DNA of 64,000 bases. Source: Paenibacillus sp. EZ-K15. GTDB taxonomy: Bacteria; Bacillota; Bacilli; Paenibacillales; Paenibacillaceae. Shown piece by piece: positions 1 to 7,609 of the stretch (positions are counted from its first letter, which is position 1; each line of letters begins with the position of its first letter). Made by a program: the position numbers and the translations under genes. Below the pieces are notes generated by a model. The model worked only from the letters and a program-made list of their open reading frames with translations, was not told the origin of the DNA and did no database searches. The stretch covers positions 248,001 through 312,000 of the forward strand of contig NZ_PDHM01000021.1 in NCBI RefSeq assembly GCF_002573715.1, written 5' to 3'.

Positions 1-1
1 G

Positions 2-358
2 GCGGTCACGGGAATCGGTGCTCGCATGGCAGGCGCCAAGAGCATAACCACGCATGTTCCCCGCGGAGGAACGATTGAGGATCCGGAGAAGCTGCTTCCG
101 ATCGTATTCGGTCCGGAACGGTCCGATGCCATCCTTGGCGAAGTTAGAAAAGCGGCCGTGCATATAGCACGGCAGATTGAGAAGAGCTCCGGTCAAACGC
201 ATGGTGAAATGTCTATGGACCTCGGAATTGATAACGAAGGCGTCCTTTGGTTCTTTGAAGCCAACTCAAGACCGATGAAGTTTGACGAACCTGCGATCCG
301 CAAAAAATCACTGGAACGAATTTTTCAATATTCCGAATACCTCATCAAACAAAGGTAG
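2..358 (+). CDS. YheC/YheD-family ATP-grasp protein, C-terminal part
   Basis: This frame is already open at the left edge of the window, so only about the last 118 residues are present. The segment contains the end of an ATP-grasp fold: a Gly-rich stretch, a conserved GEMSMDLGIDNEG region and the nucleotide/metal-binding FFEANSRP motif near the C-terminus. The same fold ends the gene at 933-2048 (LLLEVNPKP), so this is probably a paralogue. YheC/YheD proteins of Bacillus are spore-coat-associated and of unknown reaction. The internal ATG at position 26 is unlikely to be the start, because the frame continues upstream without a stop. The missing N-terminus leaves the exact subfamily open. Confidence 0.8.
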   Translation, partial: AVTGIGARMAGAKSITTHVPRGGTIEDPEKLLPIVFGPERSDAILGEVRKAAVHIARQIEKSSGQTHGEMSMDLGIDNEGVLWFFEANSRPMKFDEPAIRKKSLERIFQYSEYLIKQR

Positions 359-411
359 CCTTTGCATGATCTAGAACACCATTTAGAATAACCATGAAAG
401 GAGTGGATCAT

Positions 412-951
412 GTGGAGATCTCATGTCTCTCTCTCTCAAGCCCGGATGAATGGCAGTATGCCAGACAGCAGTGCAGCGAATTCTTCCGGCGTTACAGCAA
501 TAAGCGTCTAACCCGCGAAGGTTACCAGCGTCTGGCCTCGCTATCCTATGACGAGCTGCTGCAGCCCGGCACTTCTATCATGGCAGCTACGGTTCGAAGC
601 GATATCGGCCGCATACCGGTGGGGATTTGCTTTGCGGCGGACTATGGAGAAGGTGCCTGTATGATTGCTGTACACCCTCTATACCGCAACCGGCATATCG
701 GCTCTTCCCTGATCCGCTCACAATTATCCAGATTCGGGCGGCTGCGATGCAAAGTGGCTGCTGATCATTCAGCAAGTTTGCAAATGTGCTTTCATGCAGG
801 GCTGCAGGCCATTGCGCTTGAGCAAGGACCCACAGGCAAACCTACGCTCGTTATGAGCGGAACCCTGCCCCTGCACGAATTCCAAAGTTCTTCAACATCT
901 AGTGCTGACTCTATACAAGAAGGTGAACTTCTGTGTCAAAACCCGTCTTAG
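412..951 (+). CDS. GNAT-family N-acetyltransferase
   Basis: A protein of about 179 residues. The central part carries a GNAT acetyl-CoA-binding core (IAVHPLYRNRHIGSSLI, equivalent to the Q/RxxGxG/A loop) after a beta-strand reading MAATVRSDIGRIPVGICF. I place the start at GTG 412 because an AAAGGAG site at 397-403 lies 8 bases upstream. An in-frame ATG at 394 exists but overlaps that site and has none of its own. The stop overlaps the start of the next gene by 19 bases, so the two are probably co-translated with the flanking YheC/YheD genes. The acetylated substrate cannot be predicted. The GNAT family call is fairly secure, the start moderately so. Confidence 0.75.
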   Translation: MEISCLSLSSPDEWQYARQQCSEFFRRYSNKRLTREGYQRLASLSYDELLQPGTSIMAATVRSDIGRIPVGICFAADYGEGACMIAVHPLYRNRHIGSSLIRSQLSRFGRLRCKVAADHSASLQMCFHAGLQAIALEQGPTGKPTLVMSGTLPLHEFQSSSTSSADSIQEGELLCQNPS

Positions 952-2048
952 GAATTATGACGTTATACTTGGATGAACGGAAAACGCTGGAGGAGCGGCA
1001 TATCTACGAGCATATGATCAGGGAAGGAAAAGCGATGGGGCTTGACGTTTACGTCTTCACTCCCGCCGATGTCAACAGCACCCAAGGCCTGATCAACGCC
1101 ATGGAATACGATCCTGATCACCGGAGTTGGAGCCGGAGATGGCGTTCGTTTCCCAATATGATTTTTGATCGCTGCCGCATTCAAAAGAGCCCCCGCTTTC
1201 AACAGCTGCTGCGCTTTCGTTCCCGCTATCGGCATTTGCTATTTCTGAACAGACCTTTACGCAACAAATGGACGATTCATCAAGTACTGTCCACCAAGAA
1301 ACGCTTCCGGCCCCATCTGCCGGATACTCAGATCGTAACAAGAACAGGTGACATCCACCGGATGCTAAATGTTCATCCTACCGTCTATTTTAAACCGATC
1401 AACGGAACGGGCGGACGCGGAATTCTGCGGATTACGAAGGTTCCGGGGGTTGCGGGCACGTATGAAATCCGGGGACGCAATTCCAATCGGAGTATTATTA
1501 AACCGAAACGAATGCCTTCAGGCCATTTGGCGCAATATCTGTCGGGCTGGGGCAATAAAGATCGATATCTGGTTCAAGAGGGGATACAACTGGAGCTGAC
1601 CGACGGAAGAGTGCATGACTACCGCATGCTCGTACAGAAAGATGGATCCGGTCAATGGCAGGTGACCGGTTGCGTGGGACGCGTCGGGGCGCCGAAGAGC
1701 GTTACCTCCAACCTGCATGGCGGCGGAATCGCGACCATGATGGAAGAATTATTAAGTAAATGGATCACAGATCCGGTAAAGCGCGCCAGCATCCGCGAGG
1801 AAGCCGATTCCCTCGGCGTGGATGTAGCCCAATTTCTTGACGGACAGTATGGAGGCTTGTGCGAGCTAGCCCTGGATCTGGCCGTGGACAAAACCGGAAG
1901 AGTTCTTCTCCTCGAGGTGAATCCTAAGCCATCAAGGGAAGTCTTCTCACAAATCGGCGATATGGCTGCCTACCGTGAATCCATGGTGAAACCTTTAGAA
2001 TATGCAATGTGGGTATACAGTCAAAAAAAATCCGCGAAAAATGCTTAA
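933..2048 (+). CDS. YheC/YheD-family endospore coat-associated protein
   Basis: A 371-residue protein starting with GTG at 933, with a ribosome site (AAGGTG) just upstream. The N-terminal half begins KPVLGIMTLYL, the typical opening of the YheC/YheD family. The C-terminal half is an ATP-grasp domain with a Gly-rich loop (FKPINGTGGRG, about 153-163), a YLVQEGIQL segment and a terminal LLLEVNPKPS metal/ATP-binding strand. Family members are found in spore-formers and associate with the spore coat; their ligase substrate is not established. The gene follows the GNAT gene with overlap and is closed by a long hairpin at 2087-2140. Together with the partial gene at the left edge it suggests a yhe-type cluster interrupted by an acetyltransferase. 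Confidence 0.85.
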   Translation: MSKPVLGIMTLYLDERKTLEERHIYEHMIREGKAMGLDVYVFTPADVNSTQGLINAMEYDPDHRSWSRRWRSFPNMIFDRCRIQKSPRFQQLLRFRSRYRHLLFLNRPLRNKWTIHQVLSTKKRFRPHLPDTQIVTRTGDIHRMLNVHPTVYFKPINGTGGRGILRITKVPGVAGTYEIRGRNSNRSIIKPKRMPSGHLAQYLSGWGNKDRYLVQEGIQLELTDGRVHDYRMLVQKDGSGQWQVTGCVGRVGAPKSVTSNLHGGGIATMMEELLSKWITDPVKRASIREEADSLGVDVAQFLDGQYGGLCELALDLAVDKTGRVLLLEVNPKPSREVFSQIGDMAAYRESMVKPLEYAMWVYSQKKSAKNA

Positions 2049-2086
2049 GATAAATCATAAGAAACCGTATTTTAGAATCAGAAATA

Positions 2087-2140
2087 CACAAAGGCTGTTT
2101 CCAAGAGGGTTGCTTGCTACCCTTGGGAACAGCCTTTGTG
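2087..2140. terminator. Long inverted repeat between converging genes
   Basis: The arms CACAAAGGCTGTT... and ...AACAGCCTTTGTG form a stem of about 22 pairs with one mismatch and one bulge around an 8-base loop. It lies exactly between the stop at 2048 (+) and the stop at 2153 (-). The T-tract is weak on both sides, so termination efficiency is uncertain. Confidence 0.6.
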
Positions 2141-2152
2141 ACTCCTATCGAT

Positions 2153-2839
2153 CTACTCGGCTTGGTCATGAAGCTTCAGCAGCTGTGAAAAAGAATGAAT
2201 GACGACGTCTGATCCCTTCAGCTCCTGCTCCCCGCCAAAGCCTGCATAGTGGCAGCCAATGACGGTTTGTCCGTTCTCTTTGCCTGCCTCCACATCCGAT
2301 GACCGGTCCCCTACCATCCAGGCATCCCGGATATCATGTTGATCAAGCAGTAATCGTACCAAATCCACCTTTGAAGCCGTTCCATGCTCTCCGGCACTGT
2401 AGACTCCTTCAAAGAACGACATAAGCCCTCTCGCTTCGGCTATGCCTTTTACGTAATGCTCCAGGCCGTTGCTGGCAACAAACAATCGGACGCCGCGCCG
2501 ATGAAGCTCCTCCAGCGTCTCCTTCACTTCAGGATACAATACGGCTGCTTCATTGTTTAAGCCTTCGAGTTCAAGTTGCAGCAGCAGCTCGTCTGCACGG
2601 CGATGGGCTGCCGGCGTTCCATTCGGCATGACAATCTTCCAAATGTCTTCGAGCAGCATTCCCAGACATCCAAGCATGAGCTCCTCATCCGGCGTTTCTC
2701 CTTCATAATGCCCCTCTTCACGTAAAATGTCGAACAATTTGTGATAGGCGGGCAGCAGCAGGGTCTCCGTCTGAAACAGCGTTCCATCCATGTCAAATAT
2801 CATCGCTTCCGGCTTGATCAACGTTGCTGTATTTTCCAA
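2153..2839 (-). CDS. HAD-superfamily hydrolase (phosphoglycolate-phosphatase-like)
   Basis: A 228-residue HAD phosphatase. Motif I DMDGT is at residues 16-20 (nucleophile D16, acid/base D18). Motif II is the serine in LFVASNGLE (about 120). The C-terminal motif IV is MVGDRSSDVEAG (about 175-186). The helical cap lies between motifs I and II, as in the PGP/PpaX branch. The start is TTG at 2839, chosen because AAGGA lies about 6 bases upstream; the first ATG (codon 13) would remove the strand before the catalytic motif. The gene faces the YheC/YheD gene and shares the hairpin at 2087-2140. The physiological phosphate ester is unknown. Confidence 0.85.
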   Translation of the reverse strand: MENTATLIKPEAMIFDMDGTLFQTETLLLPAYHKLFDILREEGHYEGETPDEELMLGCLGMLLEDIWKIVMPNGTPAAHRRADELLLQLELEGLNNEAAVLYPEVKETLEELHRRGVRLFVASNGLEHYVKGIAEARGLMSFFEGVYSAGEHGTASKVDLVRLLLDQHDIRDAWMVGDRSSDVEAGKENGQTVIGCHYAGFGGEQELKGSDVVIHSFSQLLKLHDQAE

Positions 2840-3033
2840 TTTGGTCCTTCCCTTCCCTTCAATCCATATAATCTGATTCTAGTCTAATCTTTCCTCATCA
2901 TATAGGAACCATATCACATCTGCAAACCCCATCTCCTCATTTACTTTTGATCTTCCGCCTATAAAATATGCGTAACCAGGAGTGCTTTATAGTTGTTATA
3001 CATATAACACGTACTACGATGAGGGGGATTTAC

Positions 3034-3312
3034 ATGCCTGGAATAAAGGAGTTTGATACTGCACCGCCAATTGGGCAGCTGGAAGCCGAGCTGTTGGCTG
3101 AGCTGAGCCGCTATGATCCCCATGAACAAGCTGTCATTCTCAAGCGGATGGTGAGCCGCCTTAAGAAAGAACGGTATGTCCGCAGCCCGATCGTAGTTGT
3201 TAAAGAGATGATCCGGACGCCGCTCGTATGGCTCCTGCTGTCCATGGGAATGATGATCCCCATTCTGTTCTATATCCTGTTCGTTTGGGTATCGCTGGCA
3301 GTTGAAGGGTAA
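3034..3312 (+). CDS. Small single-pass membrane protein, unknown
   Basis: A 92-residue protein. The first 60 residues are charged and probably helical (GQLEAELLAELSRY, then basic LKRMVSRLKKERYVR). They are followed by one hydrophobic segment of about 25 residues (LVWLLLSMGMMIPILFYILF) near the C-terminus. I chose ATG 3034 because GAGGGGG at 3021-3027 is 6 bases upstream; a longer in-frame start at 2968 lacks a site. It stands alone between a minus-strand HAD gene and minus-strand membrane genes. No family is recognised. The topology suggests an inner-membrane protein with a cytoplasmic N-terminal domain. Confidence 0.6.
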   Translation: MPGIKEFDTAPPIGQLEAELLAELSRYDPHEQAVILKRMVSRLKKERYVRSPIVVVKEMIRTPLVWLLLSMGMMIPILFYILFVWVSLAVEG

Positions 3313-3344
3313 TAGGGTAGAGGTAGGTACCACCTGATTGGCGT

Positions 3345-3554
3345 TTATCGTTTAAAGCACGAACGTGGACGCCAAATCATTAATGTGGCGGCGCATAATG
3401 CTGAGGTAACTACCGGCAAATACTTGAGACCCTTCAACCCCTTTTCGTCTCCTCCATATAATACTTGCGACATAACGGCAATCACTTCATTCAGAATGAG
3501 CCCACCCGCATAACCTCCGATTAAAGCCATCAAGAGCGCCGCAAGGCCTTTCAT
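3345..3554 (-). CDS. DUF5957-like small membrane protein
   Basis: A 69-residue protein with two hydrophobic segments. The first (KGLAALLMALIGGYAGGLIL) has the Gly-rich LIGGxxGG pattern I associate with DUF5957; the second is VVTSALCAATLMIW. The start ATG 3554 has an AGAGGGG site upstream on the minus strand. It begins 2 bases after the stop of the DUF6220-like gene (3557-3961), so the two form a tight two-gene operon running away from the two-component system. Function is unknown; the family assignment is from pattern memory only. Confidence 0.6.
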   Translation of the reverse strand: MKGLAALLMALIGGYAGGLILNEVIAVMSQVLYGGDEKGLKGLKYLPVVTSALCAATLMIWRPRSCFKR

Positions 3555-3556
3555 AT

Positions 3557-3961
3557 TCAATCTACCCCTCTTTGTCCCTGTCGATAATACGGCAGAACGG
3601 AGCGCGCCGTGTCCACCGCGAGCCAGAACAATCCGATGGCAATGACCGGATGCCATGCACCCGCACCAGGGAAATTGGCCGTGAAATACTGGCTGAGGAC
3701 CAATAACAACATGACCAACGAGCTCCATTTATACTTGGCGGGCAGCTTGCCTGCAAAACCCGAAAGCAGCATAAGCAGCGGCACAATTTCAAAAAAATGA
3801 ACAAATAGAGTATGGCTTCTCCACATCGATCCATCGTGAAACAGCGCCATGCCGGCAAATAGCGTCTGAATAGCAATACAAACAACAAAAATCCAGGCCA
3901 GCCCTAGTGAAATCCAACCGGCGAGCGGTGTTTTTATTACAGATGAAGCTTGTTGATTCAT
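3557..3961 (-). CDS. DUF6220-like four-helix membrane protein
   Basis: A 134-residue protein with about four hydrophobic segments: SLGLAWIFVVCIAIQTLFAG, FFEIVPLLMLLSGF, LVMLLLVLSQYFT and WHPVIAIGLFWLAVD. This matches the compact four-helix DUF6220 layout. The start is ATG 3961 with AGGGG a few bases upstream; an in-frame ATG 42 bases further up (4003) has no site. It is first in a two-gene unit with the DUF5957-like gene and is divergently arranged with the response-regulator gene at 4141. That arrangement makes it a plausible regulatory target of the two-component pair, but this is inference. Confidence 0.65.
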   Translation of the reverse strand: MNQQASSVIKTPLAGWISLGLAWIFVVCIAIQTLFAGMALFHDGSMWRSHTLFVHFFEIVPLLMLLSGFAGKLPAKYKWSSLVMLLLVLSQYFTANFPGAGAWHPVIAIGLFWLAVDTARSVLPYYRQGQRGVD

Positions 3962-4082
3962 CTCGATACCCCTCTCTTGTTTCATGATCGTTACGGATAC
4001 CATCCTATCACCGGAATGTTGTGATCTTGTGATGATGGCTTGCGGATTCCGTGAAATTTTCCATTCGCGGCTGGAAACCGTA

Positions 4083-4111
4083 TATAATGGGGGGGATTTA
4101 AGGTTAAACCT
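4083..4111 (+). promoter_or_regulatory. Promoter -10 and small palindrome before the two-component operon
   Basis: TATAAT at 4083-4088 lies in the divergent gap. A -35 around 4059-4064 (TTCCAT) is poor. Just downstream, AGGTTAAACCT (4101-4111) is an 11-base inverted repeat placed near the expected transcript start, a candidate operator for autoregulation. The ribosome site (GAAAGG) and ATG 4141 follow. Confidence 0.45.
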
Positions 4112-4140
4112 AACGAATCAGAAGAAAGGCAGGATTCAGC

Positions 4141-4827
4141 ATGGCACATACCTTGCTTCTTGTAGACGATGAACGGAAAGTCATTGAATTTATGGAGTCA
4201 TTCCTCCGGCAAGAAGGATTTCAGATTATTACCGCTGCGACAGGTACGGAGGCTTTAGCCAAAGCGAGAGTTTTCAAGCCTTCCCTGGTCATACTTGATT
4301 GGATGCTGCCTGAATTAAGCGGCATTGAGGTATGCCGCGAGCTCAGAAAATCAAGCCGTGTCGGCATCATTATGGTTACTGCAAGGATTGAGGAGACGGA
4401 TAAACTAATCGGGCTTGAGGTAGGGGCGGATGATTATATGACCAAGCCTTTCTCACTCCGCGAGCTGGCTGCCCGGATTCGTTCTGTTCTGCGCAGAATG
4501 GAAGGCGGTTCGGTTTCCGAAGATTTGCTTGAGCGCGGCGAATTAACGATCTCGGAAACCCAATGCCGGGTATGGAAACGCGGCCAGGAGATTCAGCTGA
4601 CTCCTACCGAATTCAAGTTCCTCCTTACCCTTGCTTCCAGACCGGGCGTGGTATACAGCCGTCTGCAACTGCTTCAAGCGGCCATGGAGGACGATATCCA
4701 CAATGATGAACGGACCGCGGACGCCCATATCAGCCGGATCCGTAAAAAAGTAGAAGATGACCCTGCCGAGCCCATTTTTATAAAAACGGTGTATGGTTTC
4801 GGCTACCGGTTTGAACAGCAGCCATGA
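4141..4827 (+). CDS. OmpR/PhoB-family response regulator
   Basis: A 228-residue response regulator. The receiver domain spans about residues 3-115 with acidic residues D9/D10, phosphoacceptor D53 (VILDWMLP), switch T80 and conserved K102 (MTKPFS). The C-terminal winged-helix DNA-binding domain (about 130-226) includes LTPTEFKFLLTLASRPG and the recognition region ADAHISRIRKK, ending with VYGFGYRF. The stop overlaps the kinase gene by 4 bases (ATGA), so the pair is translationally coupled. The signal is unknown. The divergent membrane genes at 3345-3961 and the gene itself are the nearest candidate targets. Confidence 0.93.
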   Translation: MAHTLLLVDDERKVIEFMESFLRQEGFQIITAATGTEALAKARVFKPSLVILDWMLPELSGIEVCRELRKSSRVGIIMVTARIEETDKLIGLEVGADDYMTKPFSLRELAARIRSVLRRMEGGSVSEDLLERGELTISETQCRVWKRGQEIQLTPTEFKFLLTLASRPGVVYSRLQLLQAAMEDDIHNDERTADAHISRIRKKVEDDPAEPIFIKTVYGFGYRFEQQP

Positions 4828-6194
4828 GTGTTGGACGTAAGATATTCATCGTGTTGTCGTCGTTTATTATCGGATTCAGCACCGTTTTCGTCCTTCTTAC
4901 TTACATTGTGATCCGCGACTCCATGGATGTCATGCTGCAAACCTCGCGTGAAGAGGAGCTGAATCAGCTTGAGGCCAGGCTGCTCAGCTACTATGTGAAG
5001 AATGGGAACACCTTCCGTGCCATTCAGGATCAGGAATGGTTAACCGAAAGTCTACCAGTAGCCGACCACCAGGAAAGTATCCTGCTGGTATCCAGGGAAC
5101 AAACGGTTCTCTTGCATGAGGGGGACGCGGTGGAAAAACAGATCAAACGCTTGGGGGTTAAACGGACGTTATATTTTGAAGGCAAACCGATTGCGGACGT
5201 GTATTATTATGATACGGATATTGCAAACCTGTCCAAGCTTCGAATTGGCACACCCACATCCATCATCATTCTGTTGGGAGGAGGCACTATCCTCTTCGTC
5301 CTGCTCTCCCTCGGAGCCGCCTACTGGATATCGCGGAGACTTACTGCGCCGCTGCGCAAACTCGTACCGGCCATCGAACGCCTCGGTCAAGGCGAGTACG
5401 GTATCCAGGCTCCCGTTACCTCGGAAGATGAATACGGGAAGGTCGCGTTTGCTTTTAACGGAATGTCTTCCAGACTCGAACAGTCCGAGATGGTCCGTCG
5501 CAATCTGGTGGCTGATGTCGCACATGAGCTTCGAACACCGCTGACGATCGTCAGAGGCAAGCTGGATCTGCTTCAACAGAGCAGGCAACCGATCCAGCCG
5601 GAACTATTACTTCCCATCCAGGATGAGTTGATTCGCTTAACCCGTCTCGTAGGAGACCTCCACCAACTATCTCTGGCCGAAGCGAAGCAGCTGCCGCTGG
5701 TTCGGAAACCTACGGACATGCTGGATTTGCTGGGTCAGATTCAGGAGCGCATAGAGCCAGATGCCGATGCCAAGAATTTGACCCTGCGTTTGACGAGCAC
5801 TACGGAACACACTTCCGTTCCTGTGGATCCAAGCCGCATCACACAGGTGTTTCTGAATCTATTCATCAACGCGGTTCGGTATACACCCCAAGACGGGCTT
5901 GTCCACATTACCTTACAAGAGGAGCCCGCTTCCGGCATGCTACGGATTGATATTCGGGATACAGGCCCAGGCATTGACGCCCAGCATCTTCCCTATCTCT
6001 TTGACCGCTTCTACCGCGCGGATGAAGCACGTGCGCGGCATCAAGGCGGTATGGGACTGGGTCTAGCGATTGCCAAGGAATTTATCGTATCTCACGGTGG
6101 CACGATTCAGGTGGAGAGCCAGCAGGGGCAAGGAACTACATTTACGGTCCGGCTGCCCTATCATGACTCGGATCAGCAGTCGCACGGGATATAA
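4824..6194 (+). CDS. Two-component sensor histidine kinase
   Basis: A 456-residue membrane kinase. TM1 is about 8-30 and TM2 about 146-169, enclosing an extracytoplasmic sensor domain of about 115 residues. A HAMP linker covers about 170-222. The HisKA motif DVAHELRTPL carries phosphoacceptor H234. The ATP-binding domain has an N box (LFINAVRYT), G1 (DTGPGID), F box (LFDRFYRAD) and G2 (GGMGLGLAIAK). All catalytic motifs look intact. It overlaps the regulator gene by four bases and its transcript ends at the hairpin 6224-6256. The sensor domain resembles the short single-domain sensors of envelope-stress kinases, but I cannot name the ligand. Confidence 0.93.
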   Translation: MSVGRKIFIVLSSFIIGFSTVFVLLTYIVIRDSMDVMLQTSREEELNQLEARLLSYYVKNGNTFRAIQDQEWLTESLPVADHQESILLVSREQTVLLHEGDAVEKQIKRLGVKRTLYFEGKPIADVYYYDTDIANLSKLRIGTPTSIIILLGGGTILFVLLSLGAAYWISRRLTAPLRKLVPAIERLGQGEYGIQAPVTSEDEYGKVAFAFNGMSSRLEQSEMVRRNLVADVAHELRTPLTIVRGKLDLLQQSRQPIQPELLLPIQDELIRLTRLVGDLHQLSLAEAKQLPLVRKPTDMLDLLGQIQERIEPDADAKNLTLRLTSTTEHTSVPVDPSRITQVFLNLFINAVRYTPQDGLVHITLQEEPASGMLRIDIRDTGPGIDAQHLPYLFDRFYRADEARARHQGGMGLGLAIAKEFIVSHGGTIQVESQQGQGTTFTVRLPYHDSDQQSHGI

Positions 6195-6223
6195 TAGCCC
6201 CATACTCCTATCCAACATAAACA

Positions 6224-6256
6224 GACAGGCCCGGACAGATATCGACCGGGTCTGTC
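6224..6256. terminator. Terminator hairpin between kinase and cotJC
   Basis: GACAGGCCCGG and CCGGGTCTGTC pair over 11 bases with one G-T, around an 11-base loop. It sits between converging genes. The T-tract is poor, so it may be a weak bidirectional terminator. Confidence 0.55.
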
Positions 6257-6296
6257 ATTGGTTATACATTAGAATGTCGAAACGATCTCCTCTCCC

Positions 6297-6866
6297 CTAG
6301 AATATTTTTTTCGTTGCCCGGTCCTCCTTGATGATCTCTACGGCTTCCCTGAAGCGGATGGAATGGATGATTTCTCGTTCCCGCAAAAACTTGAGACTGT
6401 CCTGCAAATCCACATCATCCGTCATGTCGATGAGCCATTGATATGTAGCACGTGCCTTCTCTTCTGCCGCAATGTCCTCATACAAATCCGCAATCGGATC
6501 GCCTTTTGCTTGAATATAGGTTGCCGTAAACGGAACCCCTCCGGCATTCTCATAATACAGCGCATGATCGTGATTGACATAATGCGCGCCCAATCCGGCA
6601 CCCTCCATCTCCGAAACCGTGGCATCTTTCGTCAATTTAAACACCATGGTGGCAATCATTTCAAGGTGTGCGAATTCCTCGGTCCCGATATCATTCAACA
6701 ATCCGATGACCTTGTCAGGAATGGTATACCGCTGATTCAAGTAGCGGAGTGCTGCCGCTAGCTCCCCATCAGCCCCACCGTACTGCTCAATCAAGAACTT
6801 CGCCATCCTTGGATCACATTTACTTACACGTACCGGATACTGAAGCTTTTTTTCATATACCCACAT
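6297..6866 (-). CDS. cotJC: Spore coat protein CotJC (manganese-catalase-like)
   Basis: A 189-residue protein, the usual CotJC length. It opens MWVYEKKLQYPV and has a ferritin-like di-metal four-helix core, with ligand-rich helices LLNDIGTEEFAHLEMIATM and LYEDIAAEEKARATYQWL and a third EREIIHSIRFREA. These EE..H patterns match manganese catalases. CotJC is a spore inner-coat component needed with its partners for assembly. The start ATG 6866 follows AAGGAGG by 11 bases; an upstream ATG at 6905 has no ribosome site. It is third in cotJA-cotJB-cotJC, with a 90-base gap after cotJB. Confidence 0.93.
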   Translation of the reverse strand: MWVYEKKLQYPVRVSKCDPRMAKFLIEQYGGADGELAAALRYLNQRYTIPDKVIGLLNDIGTEEFAHLEMIATMVFKLTKDATVSEMEGAGLGAHYVNHDHALYYENAGGVPFTATYIQAKGDPIADLYEDIAAEEKARATYQWLIDMTDDVDLQDSLKFLREREIIHSIRFREAVEIIKEDRATKKIF

Positions 6867-6956
6867 GAGATCTTCCGCCTCCTTGTTCTCGCTTTTCCTC
6901 TTCATGAGGGCTGCATGCAGGTGGTGAAGAGGGCAGCAGCCCGCTTGCCAACACCG

Positions 6957-7232
6957 TCAAACCTGCCAAGGCCAAGGACCTTGGGCCCATTCAAACGGAT
7001 ATCTGGAAAAAGCACGGCCAAAATTTTGCAGCGGCCCATACAGCTCTTGAAATTGCTTCGCAAGCACAGTCCTTTCCTGGGTTAGTTTGTTGAACTGCTC
7101 GATGCTCTTCAGGTCATCCGGATGGGTGTCCAAATACAGGTTCAGCTCCACCAGGACAAAATCCAATGCCTGCAGCTGCTCCAGCATTTCGTAATACTTC
7201 AGATCTCCAACCTGGGGTCTGGCTTCATTCAC
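6957..7232 (-). CDS. cotJB: Spore coat protein CotJB
   Basis: A 91-residue protein close in length to the Bacillus CotJB. It has the family pattern KYYEMLEQLQALDFVLVELNLYLDTHPDD, followed by a basic/polar helix and a C-terminal GPLQNFGRAFSRYPFEWAQGPWPW motif. It lies 6 bases downstream of cotJA and upstream of cotJC, the standard operon order. CotJB is part of the coat sub-assembly with CotJA and CotJC, made in the mother cell. No anomalies are seen. Confidence 0.92.
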   Translation of the reverse strand: MNEARPQVGDLKYYEMLEQLQALDFVLVELNLYLDTHPDDLKSIEQFNKLTQERTVLAKQFQELYGPLQNFGRAFSRYPFEWAQGPWPWQV

Positions 7233-7238
7233 GGCCGA

Positions 7239-7460
7239 TCACTCTCCTTTGAATTTTCGCGAGGTATACAGGCTATACAAGGATGGCCATAACGTTCCGT
7301 GTCTCAACGCCTCGGCAGGGCTGAACTGCGGCAGTCCGGCCGGTTGAAACACGACATACTGGTTGACAGGCACCACATACGATCTGTAGAGCTTGGGAGG
7401 GCAAGGATCGAATGGCGAATGAAATACCGGGTATACGCGCACCTCTGGATTTTCCTTCAA
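7239..7460 (-). CDS. cotJA: Spore coat associated protein CotJA
   Basis: A 73-residue protein rich in Pro and aromatic residues. Characteristic stretches are VYPVFHSPFDPCPPKLYR, YVVPVNQYVVFQPAGLPQFSP and GTLWPSLYSLYTS. This is the conserved core of CotJA, which is required for CotJC assembly into the coat. An AAGGAGG site lies upstream and a candidate mother-cell promoter lies at 7512-7540. First gene of the cotJABC operon. Confidence 0.92.
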   Translation of the reverse strand: MKENPEVRVYPVFHSPFDPCPPKLYRSYVVPVNQYVVFQPAGLPQFSPAEALRHGTLWPSLYSLYTSRKFKGE

Positions 7461-7511
7461 GGGTATTCCTCCTTATGTTTACTTTCCGTTGTTATCAATG
7501 GCTCTTCGTAT

Positions 7512-7540
7512 TTAACATATGTCTTCCGCCCAGAAAATGA
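7512..7540 (-). promoter_or_regulatory. Candidate sigma-E-type promoter for cotJABC
   Basis: On the minus strand TCATTTT (7534-7540) is followed after about 12 bases by CATATGTTA (7512-7522 region). This loosely fits the sigma-E pattern (-35 near TCATATTT, -10 near CATACAAT), though the spacing is slightly short. cotJ is sigma-E dependent in Bacillus. The match is suggestive only. Confidence 0.35.
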
Positions 7541-7553
7541 ACTCCAAAATGAC

Positions 7554-7592
7554 AAAAAAACCCTCTTCCCTGGAATATTTCCGGGAAAAGGG
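7554..7592 (-). terminator. Rho-independent terminator of the permease gene
   Basis: On the minus strand CCCTTTTCCCGGAA pairs with TTCCAGGGAAGAGGG around ATA (one mismatch, one bulge), followed by seven T residues. It is 18 bases beyond the stop of the gene at 7610-8641 and insulates it from cotJA. Confidence 0.85.
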
Positions 7593-7609
7593 TTCTTATC
7601 AAGTTGTCC

